A stretch of DNA of 64,000 nt from CAVPDE01 sp963707125 (GTDB lineage Bacteria > Desulfobacterota > DSM-4660 > Desulfatiglandales > HGW-15). The notes under the pieces are model-generated. The model was not told the DNA's origin and ran no database searches. It was given only the letters and a program-made list of their open reading frames with translations. Of this stretch, positions 24,937-33,983 are shown piece after piece (positions within the stretch are counted from its first letter, which is position 1; each line of letters begins with the position of its first letter). The DNA lies in assembly GCA_963707125.1 (NCBI GenBank), contig CAVPOU010000023.1, positions 1 through 64,000 on the forward strand, given 5' to 3'. Both the position numbers and the translations under genes were made by a program.

Positions 24937-25746
24937 ATGTTACAGAAAAAGTCTTTCCACTTATCCCCGCTGAACGCTGAAGGTCACACACCGGTCCATC
25001 TTATAGTGCCTTTTTTCAAGTTTCCCGGCCTTTCGGTTTATCCCGAACTCGCTCACTTTGTTTTCACGAGACATGGAGGGGTGAGCGACTCCGCTTTCCG
25101 AAGTCTCAATGTGAGCTCCAGTACAGGGGACAGCGTGAAGAACGTGGAAACCAATCTTTCGATGATCCGGGAAATCACCGGCGCAACGTCTCTCCGATTC
25201 ATGAACCAGGTTCATGGAAAAAACATTGTGATCTTGCGGGAGAGCGATTTTCAAGACCGCAGAGCCCCTTTAACGGCGGATGCGATGATCACCGATCTGG
25301 CCGGTGTGGCTCTTCTCGTGAAACAGGCGGATTGCCAGGCCGTGATCCTTTACGATCCTGTCAAGGAAGTGGTTTCCAACGTTCATTGCGGCTGGAGAGG
25401 AAACGCTCACCGCCTCCTTGCTGCCGTCATCGCCTCCATGAGAACGGAATTCGGTTGCGACCCCTCTCAATTGAGAGCGGCCATAGGGCCCTCGCTCGGC
25501 CCGTGCTGTGCCGAATTCGTCACCTATAAAGAGATCTTCCCGGAGAGTTTCAGACCTTTCATGATCCGGGACAATTACTTCGACCTCTGGGCAATAAGCC
25601 GCTCTCAGCTCTTGGAGTCGGGACTTAAAGAGGCGAATATTGAATCGGCGGACCTGTGCACCCGCTGCAGAACCGACCTCTTTTATTCTTACAGGGGGGA
25701 AGGGAACACAGGAAGATTCGCCACTGTGGTGATGCTGAAGCCTTGA
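24937..25746 (+). CDS. pgeF: Peptidoglycan editing factor PgeF / purine phosphorylase-type laccase fold
   Basis: 269-aa member of the YfiH/DUF152 family. Zn-binding residues are visible: FMNQVHGKNIV (His), LLVKQADCQAVILYD (Cys) and NVHCGWRGNA (His), the triad of the family, and GPSLGPCCAEF. Proteins of this family remove wrong L-Ser from UDP-MurNAc or cleave nucleosides; which applies cannot be told from sequence. ATG 24937; a TTG two codons earlier is possible. The region 24877-24936 carries no Shine-Dalgarno of note. Confidence 0.9.
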   Translation: MLQKKSFHLSPLNAEGHTPVHLIVPFFKFPGLSVYPELAHFVFTRHGGVSDSAFRSLNVSSSTGDSVKNVETNLSMIREITGATSLRFMNQVHGKNIVILRESDFQDRRAPLTADAMITDLAGVALLVKQADCQAVILYDPVKEVVSNVHCGWRGNAHRLLAAVIASMRTEFGCDPSQLRAAIGPSLGPCCAEFVTYKEIFPESFRPFMIRDNYFDLWAISRSQLLESGLKEANIESADLCTRCRTDLFYSYRGEGNTGRFATVVMLKP

Positions 25747-26007
25747 ACCTGATGACTTCTCAATACCTCAAGCAAGAATTCTTTCCAAAGCAGGAAGAAA
25801 AACTTATCATGAAAGCACGAAAGGACGAAGTCACGAAAAACATCTTCTTTTTCGTGCTTTCCAACTTTCGTGTTTTCGTGATTGCTTTTGGTTTTTTCTT
25901 ATGGCGCCCTTTCACAAAAAAATGTTATACGCACCAATCATCCTTTTGGAGCCCGGCGTCATGATCCACTTTGAAGACCTGATATTCAGGGGATACTTTC
26001 CCGGAGT
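25747..26007. other. Intergenic with inverted repeat
   Basis: No gene. A perfect 12-bp inverted repeat GAAAGCACGAAA (25811-25822) / TTTCGTGCTTTC (25850-25861) and further CGTG/CACG words (CTTTCGTGTTTTCGTG) make a degenerate repeat cluster that may terminate pgeF. Confidence 0.6.
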
Positions 26008-26583
26008 ATGATGAGGATTGCACCGAACGAAATCGCATTTGACGTAGACGGAGTCGTGGCCGATACCTTTCACCTTTTTGTCGCCAAAGCACACCGCGAC
26101 TATGGTTACCGGTTCGAATACGAGGATATCACCGAGTATGATTTTATGACGGTCCTCGATATGGATCCCCAAGCAAGTGACGCGATTATTCAGACCCTGC
26201 TCGATCATCCCCTGGAAAGTGGGTTGCTGCCCATCTCGGGCGCCGTGGAAGTCCTGACCAGGCTCTCTCTGCTCGCCCCTCTTCATTTTGTCACAGCAAG
26301 ACCTCAAAAAGAACCTATTCTGGACTGGGTCGAACACCAGCTTCCGGAAGTGGACAGGAACCTGATCCGGCTTGATGTGACCGGTGTCCACACGGAAAAG
26401 ATTCCTGTGCTGATCGAGAAGGGTTTCAAGTACTTTGTGGAAGACCGCCTGGAGACCTGTCCTCTGCTCGAGCGGAACGGCATTACGCCGATCGTCTTTG
26501 AACAGCCCTGGAACAAAAAACCTCATCCCTATCATGTGGTCAGGGATTGGGAGGGTATCTCCATGCTGATCGACTGGTCCTGA
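26008..26583 (+). CDS. HAD-family 5'-nucleotidase-like hydrolase
   Basis: 191-aa HAD phosphatase of the 5'(3')-deoxyribonucleotidase/NIF-like type. Motif I IAFDVDGVVADT (nucleophile Asp and Asp+2), motif II LHFVTARPQ (Thr), Lys region EKIPVLIEKG and motif III YFVEDRLETCPLL. Small cap of ~70 residues after motif I. Substrate unknown. Two ATGs in a row; the first is used. Small gene in the same direction as the zinc-ribbon, queD group. Confidence 0.8.
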   Translation: MMRIAPNEIAFDVDGVVADTFHLFVAKAHRDYGYRFEYEDITEYDFMTVLDMDPQASDAIIQTLLDHPLESGLLPISGAVEVLTRLSLLAPLHFVTARPQKEPILDWVEHQLPEVDRNLIRLDVTGVHTEKIPVLIEKGFKYFVEDRLETCPLLERNGITPIVFEQPWNKKPHPYHVVRDWEGISMLIDWS

Positions 26584-26670
26584 CGCAGGGCCTCGGATGT
26601 CGGTTGACAAAAAGGAGAAAAACATTATCATCTAAGCCCTGAACCCTGTTTTACATAAAGGAGATCAGCG

Positions 26671-26835
26671 ATGCCAAGTTACGATTTCAGGTGTGAAAAG
26701 TGCGGCGGCAAGTTCAATCTCATGTTGTCCCTTTCAGAATATGAGAAGACGAAGTTCCGGTGCCCCAAGTGCAAGAGCACCAAGGTCAAACAGGAAATCA
26801 TGCCCTTTCAGGTCAAGACTTCCAAAAAAAGCTAG
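26671..26835 (+). CDS. FmdB-type zinc ribbon protein, 54 aa
   Basis: Very small protein not usually called by length-limited annotation. MPSYDFRCEKCGGKF and FRCPKCKS give two CXXC pairs for one zinc, the layout of FmdB-family putative regulators. Ends QVKTSKKS. AAAGGAG 8 nt before the ATG supports expression. Function unknown; in some bacteria such proteins are next to amidase/formamidase genes, not here. Confidence 0.8.
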   Translation: MPSYDFRCEKCGGKFNLMLSLSEYEKTKFRCPKCKSTKVKQEIMPFQVKTSKKS

Positions 26836-26850
26836 CTGAGGCGGTTGAAC

Positions 26851-27105
26851 ATGGAGTGTCCTCATTGTCATCAAGAGATCCCTGGCAGAATGTGCCCGGA
26901 GTGTGGAGCTCAAGTTCCTGGGGAGAGCCGCTATTGCATGGTCTGCGGCGCATCGTTCAAAGAAGAGGCAGGCGGAGCGAGCGATGCGGATGAAGGACTG
27001 GACCTTGAAAGCCGGGTCCTCTGTCCAGACGGAAACTGCACAGGCATTATCATTGACGGCAAGTGCAGCGAATGCGGCAAACCCTATCCCGAGTCTGCCC
27101 CCTGA
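26851..27105 (+). CDS. Zinc-ribbon protein, 84 aa
   Basis: Three zinc-binding Cys pairs: ECPHCHQ with MCPECGAQ, RYCMVCGAS, then a C-terminal LCPDGNCTG and CSECGKPY. These are double zinc-ribbon proteins of unknown role. ATG 26851; a TTG at 26845 would add two residues. It lies 15 bp after the FmdB-like gene and 18 bp before queD, so the three are probably one operon. Confidence 0.75.
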   Translation: MECPHCHQEIPGRMCPECGAQVPGESRYCMVCGASFKEEAGGASDADEGLDLESRVLCPDGNCTGIIIDGKCSECGKPYPESAP

Positions 27106-27123
27106 TCGGCGGATGTGAGATCC

Positions 27124-27495
27124 ATGTACGAGCTGAAGATCGTCACCCAGCTGGCGGCCGCCCATCAACTCAGGGAATTTGAAGGTCCGTGTGAGAACCT
27201 GCACGGCCACAACTGGAAAATCGAAGTGGTCGTCTCAGGCCCGGAACTGGCGCCGAACGGGATCCTGCTGGACTTCAAGCAGGTTAAGGCCGCCACAAAA
27301 AAAGTGGTCGAAGAACTGGATCACAAGTTCTTGAATGAGACGGAGTGCTTCAGGCAGATCAACCCATCATCAGAAAACATTGCCCGCTTCATTTACCAGC
27401 GGCTTTCCCGGGATCTGAACGATAAGAATGTCAAAGTGAGCAAGGTCACGGCATGGGAGTCGGACAGCGCCTGCGCCTCTTACGCGGAACCTTGA
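27124..27495 (+). CDS. queD: 6-carboxytetrahydropterin synthase
   Basis: 123-aa QueD: converts 7,8-dihydroneopterin triphosphate to 6-carboxytetrahydropterin in preQ0/queuosine synthesis. Zinc His ligands: TQLAAAHQLREF (H), CENLHGHNWKIEV (HxH). Catalytic Cys is in GPCENLHGH, and the Glu in ESDSACASYAE. Usual length. ATG 27124 chosen since the family starts near YELKI. A 340-bp repeat element follows the stop at once. Confidence 0.92.
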   Translation: MYELKIVTQLAAAHQLREFEGPCENLHGHNWKIEVVVSGPELAPNGILLDFKQVKAATKKVVEELDHKFLNETECFRQINPSSENIARFIYQRLSRDLNDKNVKVSKVTAWESDSACASYAEP

Positions 27496-27835
27496 GTCGA
27501 CGTAACCTTTTAGCTTTTTGAAATAGTCACAGGAAAAGGTCATGGGGGTCTCTCTCAAAACAGAAAAACGAAGAAGCCGCTGCCCAGTGGCCTGCCTTAG
27601 GCCATGGGTGAGGCGGGCGGATGGCTACTGGGGAACTTTCCATCGAAAACCCTGCATGGAGGTGCCGACGAAACCCTGGTGCCTTCGGCGCCGCCAGAGG
27701 CGGGAAACCTCGCCGCCCGCCTTCGCTGCCCCTTATCTGCCTAGTCTTTCCCGATCACTCTTCGTTTTCTGTTTTGAGAGAGACCCCCATGACCTCAGCC
27801 ATCCATTTCAAAAAGCTAAAAGATTACGAGTCGAC
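27496..27835. repeat. 340-bp palindromic element with long imperfect inverted ends
   Basis: Inverted ends of about 75-80 bp (27496-27575 and 27760-27835) share GTCGAC, CTTTTAGCTTTTTGAAAT and GGTCATGGGGGTCTCTCTC with each other, the second reversed. They enclose ~185 bp of GC-rich sequence without a gene. Its end sequence recurs as the smaller palindrome at 9979-10042. It begins at the queD stop codon and ends 18 bp before kdsB. No transposase is inside, so it is MITE-like or a large REP element. The long kdsB upstream frame through this element is not coding. Confidence 0.8.
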
Positions 27836-27853
27836 GAAAAAGCTCAATCGTTC

Positions 27854-28600
27854 ATGATGAAGATCATCGCTTTTATCCCTTCCAGATATGAATCGACTCG
27901 CTTTCCAGGAAAGCCTTTAGCCCTCATCGCCGGCAAGCCCATGATTCAGCATGTCTATGAACGCACGATGTCTTCTCCGCACGTGGCAGACACCTTTGTC
28001 GCAACCGATGATGAGAGGATCTTTCAGTGCGTTCGAGGTTTTGGCGGCAAAGCCGTCATGACGGCCGAAACGCATCCCTCCGGCACGGACCGGATTGCCG
28101 AAGCGGCTCTGAAGCTGGGGCTGAAAGATCAGGACCTGGTCATGAATGTTCAGGGCGATCAACCGGCCTTCGATCCCTCTTGCCTCCCTGATTTGCTTAA
28201 GCCTTTCCAGGAGGGTTCCGACATTCCTATGAGCACTCTGATGATCCGGATGAGCGAGAAGAAAGACATTGAGAATCCGAACAACGTAAAAGTCGTCACC
28301 GACAGGGAAGGCTTTGCCCTCTACTTTTCTCGCGCTCCCATCCCCTTCTATCGCGACACCAAAGAGACCATGGGCGTTTACAAGCATCTCGGATTTTACG
28401 CCTATCGTGTCCACTTCCTGAGAATTTTCGCAAGTCTTTCCCCGGGACCGATCGAGTCGGCAGAGAAACTGGAACCGCTCAGAGCCCTTGAAAACGGTTT
28501 CAAGATTAAAGTCGAGGAGACCCGCTTCGATTCGGTTGAGGTGGATACACCGAAGGACATCAAGAAAGCAGAACACCTGATCGGCCGGCAGAAGACATGA
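27854..28600 (+). CDS. kdsB: 3-deoxy-manno-octulosonate cytidylyltransferase
   Basis: 248-aa CMP-KDO synthetase activating KDO for lipid A core. Motifs: IIAFIPSRYESTRFPGKPLALIAGKPMIQHVYER with the sugar-nucleotide loop, ATDDERI, TAETHPSGTDRIAEA, VMNVQGDQPAFDP (Asp ligands). Two ATGs (27854 and 27857); start is given as the first. Overlaps recJ by 4 bp (ATGA). Presence implies lipopolysaccharide and a Gram-negative envelope. Confidence 0.95.
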   Translation: MMKIIAFIPSRYESTRFPGKPLALIAGKPMIQHVYERTMSSPHVADTFVATDDERIFQCVRGFGGKAVMTAETHPSGTDRIAEAALKLGLKDQDLVMNVQGDQPAFDPSCLPDLLKPFQEGSDIPMSTLMIRMSEKKDIENPNNVKVVTDREGFALYFSRAPIPFYRDTKETMGVYKHLGFYAYRVHFLRIFASLSPGPIESAEKLEPLRALENGFKIKVEETRFDSVEVDTPKDIKKAEHLIGRQKT

Positions 28601-30342
28601 AAAAGATCTGGAAGCTGAAAACCCCTTCTCCCCATGCAGCGACCCTTTCAGAATCATCCGGTCTCTCTCGCCTGGAAGCCCAGATCCTGATCCATCGCGG
28701 CATTCTTGATCCTCGCCACGTGGCTTCATTCCTCCATCCTCGACTCGCCAACCTCCTGGACCCTTACCTCCTGAAGGACATGCAGGCCGCCATAGACCTC
28801 ATCGTGTCGGCCATCGACAGGCATGACCCGATCACCATCTACGGGGACTTTGACGCCGACGGGCTCACGGCAACGGCCCTTCTCTTCAATTTCCTTTCGA
28901 CCCTCGATGTTCCTGCGCACACCTATATCCCGAATCGGTTGACCGAGGGATATGGCCTCCATGTGAAGGCCGTCGAGCGAATCGCCCGGCGCGGGCCGGG
29001 ATTGATTATCACGGTGGACTGCGGCGTGAGCAACAACCAGGAGATCGCGGTCGCCGCAAACCTCGGCCTGAAGGTGGTGGTCACTGATCACCATCAGGTG
29101 AATGAGGCCTTCACTCCCCTGTGTCCTGTCGTCAATCCGCACCGCGCCGACTGTTCCTTCCCTTTTAAGCATCTGACCGGGGTCGGACTCGCCTTTTTCC
29201 TGGCCATGGCCTTGAGGGCGGCCCTTAGAGAACGAGGGTGGTTCGCCACCCGGCCTGAACCGGACCTGAAGGACTATCTCGACCTGGTCGCTCTGGGAAC
29301 CGTGGCAGACATGGCTCCTCTCCTTGATCAGAACCGGCTTCTCGTCAAGGCAGGCCTGGATAAGATCCGGAAGACTCAGTGGCCTGGAATTCAGGCCATT
29401 TCGGAACTCGCCGGAGTCACGCTCTCCAGCCTGACGGCCCAGGATCTTGCCTTCAGGATAGCGCCCCGATTCAATGCTTCGGGGCGGCTGGGCGATGCGG
29501 AAATAGCGCTCACCGCTCTCACCACCCGTCAGTCCGGCCGGGCCGCAGAGGTCGCCAAGCAGCTGGATAGGATAAACGGCGAACGGCAGCGCCTTGAGCG
29601 GGAGGTCCTGGATGAGATTGAAACAAGGCTTCCATCCATGGCGGAGCTCGCCTCCCGGAGATCTCTGGTCGTGACGGGCACCGGCTGGCACCGGGGGATC
29701 CTGGGGATCATCGCGTCAAAGCTGCTGGAGAAATATCGACGCCCTGTGCTTGTCCTGGACGTGGAGGACGGGATCGCCGTGGGTTCAGGAAGGAGCATCC
29801 CCGGCTTCAATCTTTACAAGGCGTTGAGAAAACTCGAGCCGCTGCTGGAGAGGTTTGGAGGGCATAAGCACGCAGCGGGATTGGCTCTGAAAGTATCCAA
29901 CCTGGAGATTCTGAGGCAGGAGTTCGAGAACCTTGCTCGCGAGGAGCTCTCAGAGGAAGACATTGTTCACTCTGTCGGTGTGGATGCGGAAGTGACTCTC
30001 AAGGACATGGACCCTGAGTGCATTCGCCGTCTCACCTCCTTTTCCCCCTTTGGGCCTGGAAATCCGGAACCCCTGTTCTATGCAGGTCCCTGCGAAGTGG
30101 TGGAATCCAGAGTGGTGGGGGAAAGACACCTGAAGATGAAGGTTAGACAGAACGGGGCGGTTTTCGAGACGATCGGTTTCGGGCTGGCGGAAAACCACCC
30201 CGCCCTTAGCGCCCCGATCCACTTCATTTTCACTCCTGAAATCGCTCGGTGGCAGGGGCGTGAGAAGATTCAGCTCAGGATGATCGACCTAGAGCCTGCC
30301 GGCCAACTTTCCAAACTGCAAAGGCAACCTGCTAATCTTTGA
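28597..30342 (+). CDS. recJ: Single-stranded-DNA exonuclease RecJ
   Basis: 581-aa 5'-3' ssDNA exonuclease in recombination and repair. DHH phosphoesterase domain: ITIYGDFDADGLTATALL, LIITVDCGVSN and VVTDHHQV, NPHRADC. DHHA1 domain: GWHRGILGIIASKLLEKY and GSGRSIPGFNLYKAL with LERFGGHKHAAGL. C-terminal OB fold from ~470. Metal-binding Asp and His residues all present. Ribosome coupling with kdsB. Its last 11 bp overlap the convergent ACT gene. Confidence 0.95.
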   Translation: MKKIWKLKTPSPHAATLSESSGLSRLEAQILIHRGILDPRHVASFLHPRLANLLDPYLLKDMQAAIDLIVSAIDRHDPITIYGDFDADGLTATALLFNFLSTLDVPAHTYIPNRLTEGYGLHVKAVERIARRGPGLIITVDCGVSNNQEIAVAANLGLKVVVTDHHQVNEAFTPLCPVVNPHRADCSFPFKHLTGVGLAFFLAMALRAALRERGWFATRPEPDLKDYLDLVALGTVADMAPLLDQNRLLVKAGLDKIRKTQWPGIQAISELAGVTLSSLTAQDLAFRIAPRFNASGRLGDAEIALTALTTRQSGRAAEVAKQLDRINGERQRLEREVLDEIETRLPSMAELASRRSLVVTGTGWHRGILGIIASKLLEKYRRPVLVLDVEDGIAVGSGRSIPGFNLYKALRKLEPLLERFGGHKHAAGLALKVSNLEILRQEFENLAREELSEEDIVHSVGVDAEVTLKDMDPECIRRLTSFSPFGPGNPEPLFYAGPCEVVESRVVGERHLKMKVRQNGAVFETIGFGLAENHPALSAPIHFIFTPEIARWQGREKIQLRMIDLEPAGQLSKLQRQPANL

Positions 30343-30814
30343 AAATTCTAGCGGCGGCATCTATGTCTTCAGGGCAGAATACAAAGAGAGATTTTTTCTC
30401 TGAGGGCATGGCCGAACCATAAACGTAGCTGATGTTGATTCCCTCTTCGCCGAACTTCTTGGCCATGGCCGCAAGGGTTCCAGGCTTGTTGTCGATTTCA
30501 AGGGCGATCACCGGCATGATGTCGAAGAGGTAGCCCCTCTTCGAAAGAAGATCGATGGCCTTGTCCGTGTAATTCACCAACAGCCGGATAAGAGCAAAAT
30601 CCGCAGAGTCCTTCTGCATGGAGCCGTAGGAGGCTGCCGGTGCAATCCGCTTCAGCGATTTTCCCCTTGCCTTGAAAAGCTCCTTCACATAAGCCGAGGC
30701 ATCCTGGATCGTCAGAGCGTCGATGTTGATCCCTTCTCCGCCGAGGAGGGTGGCCAGTTTCCCCAGTTCGCCCGGCACGTTTTCCAGAAAAAGCTGGATC
30801 TCTGTTCTCACCAT
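30332..30814 (-). CDS. Tandem ACT-domain protein
   Basis: 160-aa protein with two ACT modules: LFLENVPGELGKLATLLGGEGINIDALTI (1-70) and ALEIDNKPGTLAAMAKKFGEEGINISYVYG (~95-160). Such two-ACT proteins sense amino acids; several are encoded beside CoA-ligases or paaK-type enzymes, but here the neighbours are recJ and hflC. The C-terminus overlaps the recJ end on the other strand. Cytoplasmic. Confidence 0.85.
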   Translation of the reverse strand: MVRTEIQLFLENVPGELGKLATLLGGEGINIDALTIQDASAYVKELFKARGKSLKRIAPAASYGSMQKDSADFALIRLLVNYTDKAIDLLSKRGYLFDIMPVIALEIDNKPGTLAAMAKKFGEEGINISYVYGSAMPSEKKSLFVFCPEDIDAAARIFKD

Positions 30815-30834
30815 CGCTCAACTCCCGCAGAAAG

Positions 30835-31785
30835 CTATTTCCCTTTTTGCTTCACTTCGTAGCCCTTGAAAAATTTCAACAGCTCCGAATCCGTGGAAAG
30901 CACGAGAGAGGTGCTCTTGTCCATGGTGTCCTTGTAAATGTCGAGGGTCTGGATAAAAGAGTAGAACTCCGGATCTTTCCCCAAGGCCCGTGCGTAAATA
31001 AGGGTCGCCTCGGCATCGGCCTTTCCGCTGATCTCCTGCGCCGTCCTGTAGGCCCCGGACTCGATCTCTTTCAGATCCTTTTCCATGTCGCCCTCGATTT
31101 TCCGGGCTTCCCCCTTGCCTTCGGAACGAAACTTCTCGGCGATTTGCTTCCTCTCCGCAATCATTCGGCCATAGACCGTTTTCTGGACCTCTTCCACGTA
31201 GTTCAGCATCTTGAACTTCACATCCACGAGCTCTATGCCGAATTCCCTGAGCTTCGGCTGAGCCTGTTCGAGAATGCCTTTGGTAATATTGCTTCTTCCG
31301 AATTTTACTTCACCCAGAGGGCTCGTGTCCTTCACCACGTCCACGCCTACTTCGGCAACATCGAGTTCACGGTTGGTCATGCGCACCGTCTCTATGAGCG
31401 GATGAGAAGTCACGAAATTCCGGACCGAGGATTGAATGATGTCATTCAACCGGCTGTTGGCCCCGCGGATGTTGTTCACGGTCTGAAAAAACTTGAGGGG
31501 GTCCACAATCTTCCAGCGGGCAAAGGTGTCCACCCAGATAAAGGTTTTATCCAGCGTAGGGACTTGTCCGGGTTCGCCGTCCCATGACTGGAGGTTCTTT
31601 GGGAAAACATTCGCTTGGTCCACAACGGGGAGCTTAAAATAGAGACCCGGCTCCCTTATAGGATCCCTTACAACCTTGCCGAAACGGGTGACCACGACCT
31701 GCTCCGTCTCGTCGACCACAAAAGCGCTGCCGTAGAGGACCACGGCAATGAGACCAAGGATAACGAGAAGTCCTTTGTATTTCAC
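30835..31785 (-). CDS. hflC: HflC protease-modulating protein
   Basis: 316-aa band-7/SPFH membrane protein. One TM at the N-terminus (LLVILGLIAVVLYGSAFVV), then the band-7 domain with VVTRFGKVVRDPIREPGLYFKLP, a coiled coil rich in Ala/Glu (RKIEGDMEKDLKEIESGAYRTAQ) and the IYARALGKDPEFYSFIQTLDIYKD tail. Forms HflKC cages around FtsH. Start overlaps the hflK stop by 4 bp. Confidence 0.93.
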   Translation of the reverse strand: MKYKGLLVILGLIAVVLYGSAFVVDETEQVVVTRFGKVVRDPIREPGLYFKLPVVDQANVFPKNLQSWDGEPGQVPTLDKTFIWVDTFARWKIVDPLKFFQTVNNIRGANSRLNDIIQSSVRNFVTSHPLIETVRMTNRELDVAEVGVDVVKDTSPLGEVKFGRSNITKGILEQAQPKLREFGIELVDVKFKMLNYVEEVQKTVYGRMIAERKQIAEKFRSEGKGEARKIEGDMEKDLKEIESGAYRTAQEISGKADAEATLIYARALGKDPEFYSFIQTLDIYKDTMDKSTSLVLSTDSELLKFFKGYEVKQKGK

Positions 31786-32840
31786 TTCTGGCCTCCTTTC
31801 GAGGGGGCGAGGTTGAGGAGAGGAAGGAAGTTCTTCTGGTCCGCATCCACGATGTATTTGTCTCCCATCTTGGGCAGGATCTCCCGAATCGCCTCGAGAT
31901 ACATGCGCCGCCTCGTGACATCTTGCGCTTTCGCATACTCCTCGTAAAGCGACACGAATCTCGAAGCATCTCCCTTCGCTCTGTTGACCCGTTGTAGGGC
32001 ATACCCTTCGGCCTCCCGGATGGTCTTTTCCGCGGAACCTCTTGCCTGGGGGATCACCTTATTATATTCCTCTCTGGCCTGATAGATCATTTTCTCTTTT
32101 TCCTGGGTCGCCTGGTTCACTTCATTGAAGGAGGACTGGACCGATTCGGGGACGTTGGTCCGCTGCAGCTCGATGGTGCTGACCATGATTCCCGTTTGAG
32201 CCTCATCTAGCTCTTTCTGCAGGATGCCCTGCGCCTGAATGGCAATCTCCTCTCTCTTGCTGATCACCTCATTGATGCTGCGGTCCCCCACCACCTGCCT
32301 CATGACGGCCTCGGAAAGGTCCCGCAAGGTAGCCGTCACATTTTGAACTTTAAAGAGGTATTTGTAGGGGTCCTGGATGCGGTATTGGACGATCCATGGA
32401 ACCAGAGCCACGTTGAGATCACCGGTGAGCATCAGCGAGGGATCCTGAGAGCCACCCCCCCCCGCCGACCGCAACTTCGCATCCGATCGGACGCCACCGA
32501 CGCCAAACTCCTCCCTGTAAACAGCCGTCACCTTTACCTTGGTCAGCGTCTCTATTCCGGCCGGCAGCTTGAAGTTGAGACCTTGCCTAGTGGTCCTCTC
32601 GTACTTGCCGAACCTCTGAATGATCCCGACCTCATCTACACCCACGGTGTAGACCATGGAAGCACCCAGATAGAGCACGAAAGCAACAATCACGATCACC
32701 CATAGGGCGGGGAACTTACTCCCCACCCCTTTGATCTTGTTGAACATCTCTCCCAGCTGAGGAGGCGCCCCGCCACCGCCGCCGCCACCGCCGCCGCTGC
32801 TTCTCTTCTGTTGCTGCAATTTGTCCCAATCCCAAGCCAT
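31782..32840 (-). CDS. hflK: HflK protease-modulating protein
   Basis: 352-aa partner of HflC. Unusual run of glycines near the N-terminus (SSGGGGGGGGGAPPQ), then TM at ~48-68 (LWVIVIVAFVLYLGASMVYT) and band-7 domain with VDEVGIIQRFGKYERTTRQGLNFKLP. The C-terminal coiled coil contains QARGSAEKTIREAEGYALQRVNRAKGDASRF. The glycine run is encoded by consecutive GGX codons and is a candidate for slippage. Upstream of hflC in the conserved order. Confidence 0.93.
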   Translation of the reverse strand: MAWDWDKLQQQKRSSGGGGGGGGGAPPQLGEMFNKIKGVGSKFPALWVIVIVAFVLYLGASMVYTVGVDEVGIIQRFGKYERTTRQGLNFKLPAGIETLTKVKVTAVYREEFGVGGVRSDAKLRSAGGGGSQDPSLMLTGDLNVALVPWIVQYRIQDPYKYLFKVQNVTATLRDLSEAVMRQVVGDRSINEVISKREEIAIQAQGILQKELDEAQTGIMVSTIELQRTNVPESVQSSFNEVNQATQEKEKMIYQAREEYNKVIPQARGSAEKTIREAEGYALQRVNRAKGDASRFVSLYEEYAKAQDVTRRRMYLEAIREILPKMGDKYIVDADQKNFLPLLNLAPSKGGQK

Positions 32841-32965
32841 TTAAATCTCCATTCTATAAATGATCTTTTTTTGTTAACATATAAGCAAATCGAGATGCCG
32901 TCAAGCGCTAAACGAGCTGGTGCCCTGATATTCGATAGCTAAACAAATCCCACGCGGGAAACCCT

Positions 32966-33274
32966 ATGGATCAAAAAAAAGACTCCTTGACCCCTCTCAG
33001 GGACATCCTCTCGGCCCTCTTGACCGACTCGAAGCTCCCCTTTAATCCCCAGGACGCCACGATCTGGAAGATCTGGGACGAGGTGGTCGGTCCTGCAATC
33101 GCAAGAAACGCTCAACCCCTTTGGATAAAGGACAGGCGCCTGAGGGTCAAAGTCTCAGACCCCATCTGGCTTCAAGAGCTCTCTTACCTGGAAGCGAGTG
33201 TGAGGGAGAAGCTGAATGCCAGGCTGGGCAGACAGGCCGTAGAAAAAATCGAATTCAGGCTCAGCTCGCGATAG
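32966..33274 (+). CDS. DciA-like DUF721 protein
   Basis: 102-aa single-domain protein of DUF721. Pattern W-IWDEVVGPAIARNAQPLWIKDRRLRVKVSDPIWLQEL followed by REKLNARLG is the family signature. In many bacteria DciA loads or stimulates the replicative helicase DnaB, and this is the likely role. The last 14 bp overlap the convergent trmN6. Confidence 0.8.
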   Translation: MDQKKDSLTPLRDILSALLTDSKLPFNPQDATIWKIWDEVVGPAIARNAQPLWIKDRRLRVKVSDPIWLQELSYLEASVREKLNARLGRQAVEKIEFRLSSR

Positions 33275-33983
33275 AGAAATCTCCCTGATCGATCAGGGGA
33301 GGAAGGATCTTAACCCCCCCCTTCCCGGCTCGTGACCCTTCGACAAGAACAAGCTTTGACTCCTCCTCCATGGACGGGTAGACGACCTGCATTCTCTTGG
33401 GCTCAAAATCAAAGGCCCTCATTCGCACGATGAGATCCACGAGACGCCCCGCCGGATAAATCACGGCCACTCTGCCCTTTGGCTTGAGCACTGAGTTTGC
33501 TGCGCTCAGGATGTCATTGAGAGACGCCATGATCTCGTGCCTGGCAATCGCTCTCTCAAAATCCGGATTGACTCTGCCGCTTCCCGGCCGCCGGTAGGGT
33601 GGGTTGCAGACCACCACATCAGCGATGGACCGGCCGAGCGGAACCTGACGAAGATCCGCGAGCAACACTCCCATCCGATCCATGAATCCGTTCAAGGCCG
33701 CGTTGCGGACGGCCTGGTCCACCAGATGTTTCTGAATCTCCAGGGCAATGACATAACCGACCGGCTTTTCCAGAAGAAGAATGAGAGAAATGATGCCGCA
33801 GCCTGCGCCCAGGTCCACAACCACGTCCCTGGGCTTGATGGTCACGAACTGGGAGAGGAGAACGGCGTCAATGGAAAACCGGTATCCCCTCGCAGACTGA
33901 ATCAGGCGGAGCCGGCCGTCCAGGAACTCGTCCAGGATTTCATCCGGCCGGAGTTTCACCTCATGGGACCTGGATGATTTCAT
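33261..33983 (-). CDS. TrmN6-like N6-adenine methyltransferase
   Basis: 240-aa class I methyltransferase. SAM-binding VVVDLGAGCGIISLIL, LEIQKHLVDQAVRNAALNG, and catalytic VVCNPPYRRPGSG (the NPPY motif of adenine-N6 enzymes). Resembles tRNA1(Val) A37 methyltransferase YfiC/TrmN6. Target is by analogy. Overlaps the stop of the DUF1015 gene by 23 bp and is translated after it. Confidence 0.85.
   Translation of the reverse strand: MKSSRSHEVKLRPDEILDEFLDGRLRLIQSARGYRFSIDAVLLSQFVTIKPRDVVVDLGAGCGIISLILLLEKPVGYVIALEIQKHLVDQAVRNAALNGFMDRMGVLLADLRQVPLGRSIADVVVCNPPYRRPGSGRVNPDFERAIARHEIMASLNDILSAANSVLKPKGRVAVIYPAGRLVDLIVRMRAFDFEPKRMQVVYPSMEEESKLVLVEGSRAGKGGVKILPPLIDQGDFSIAS

Noticed and set aside
27542..27853. 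N-terminal extension of kdsB
   Set aside because: Falls in the palindromic element; the family starts at MMKIIAFIPSR.
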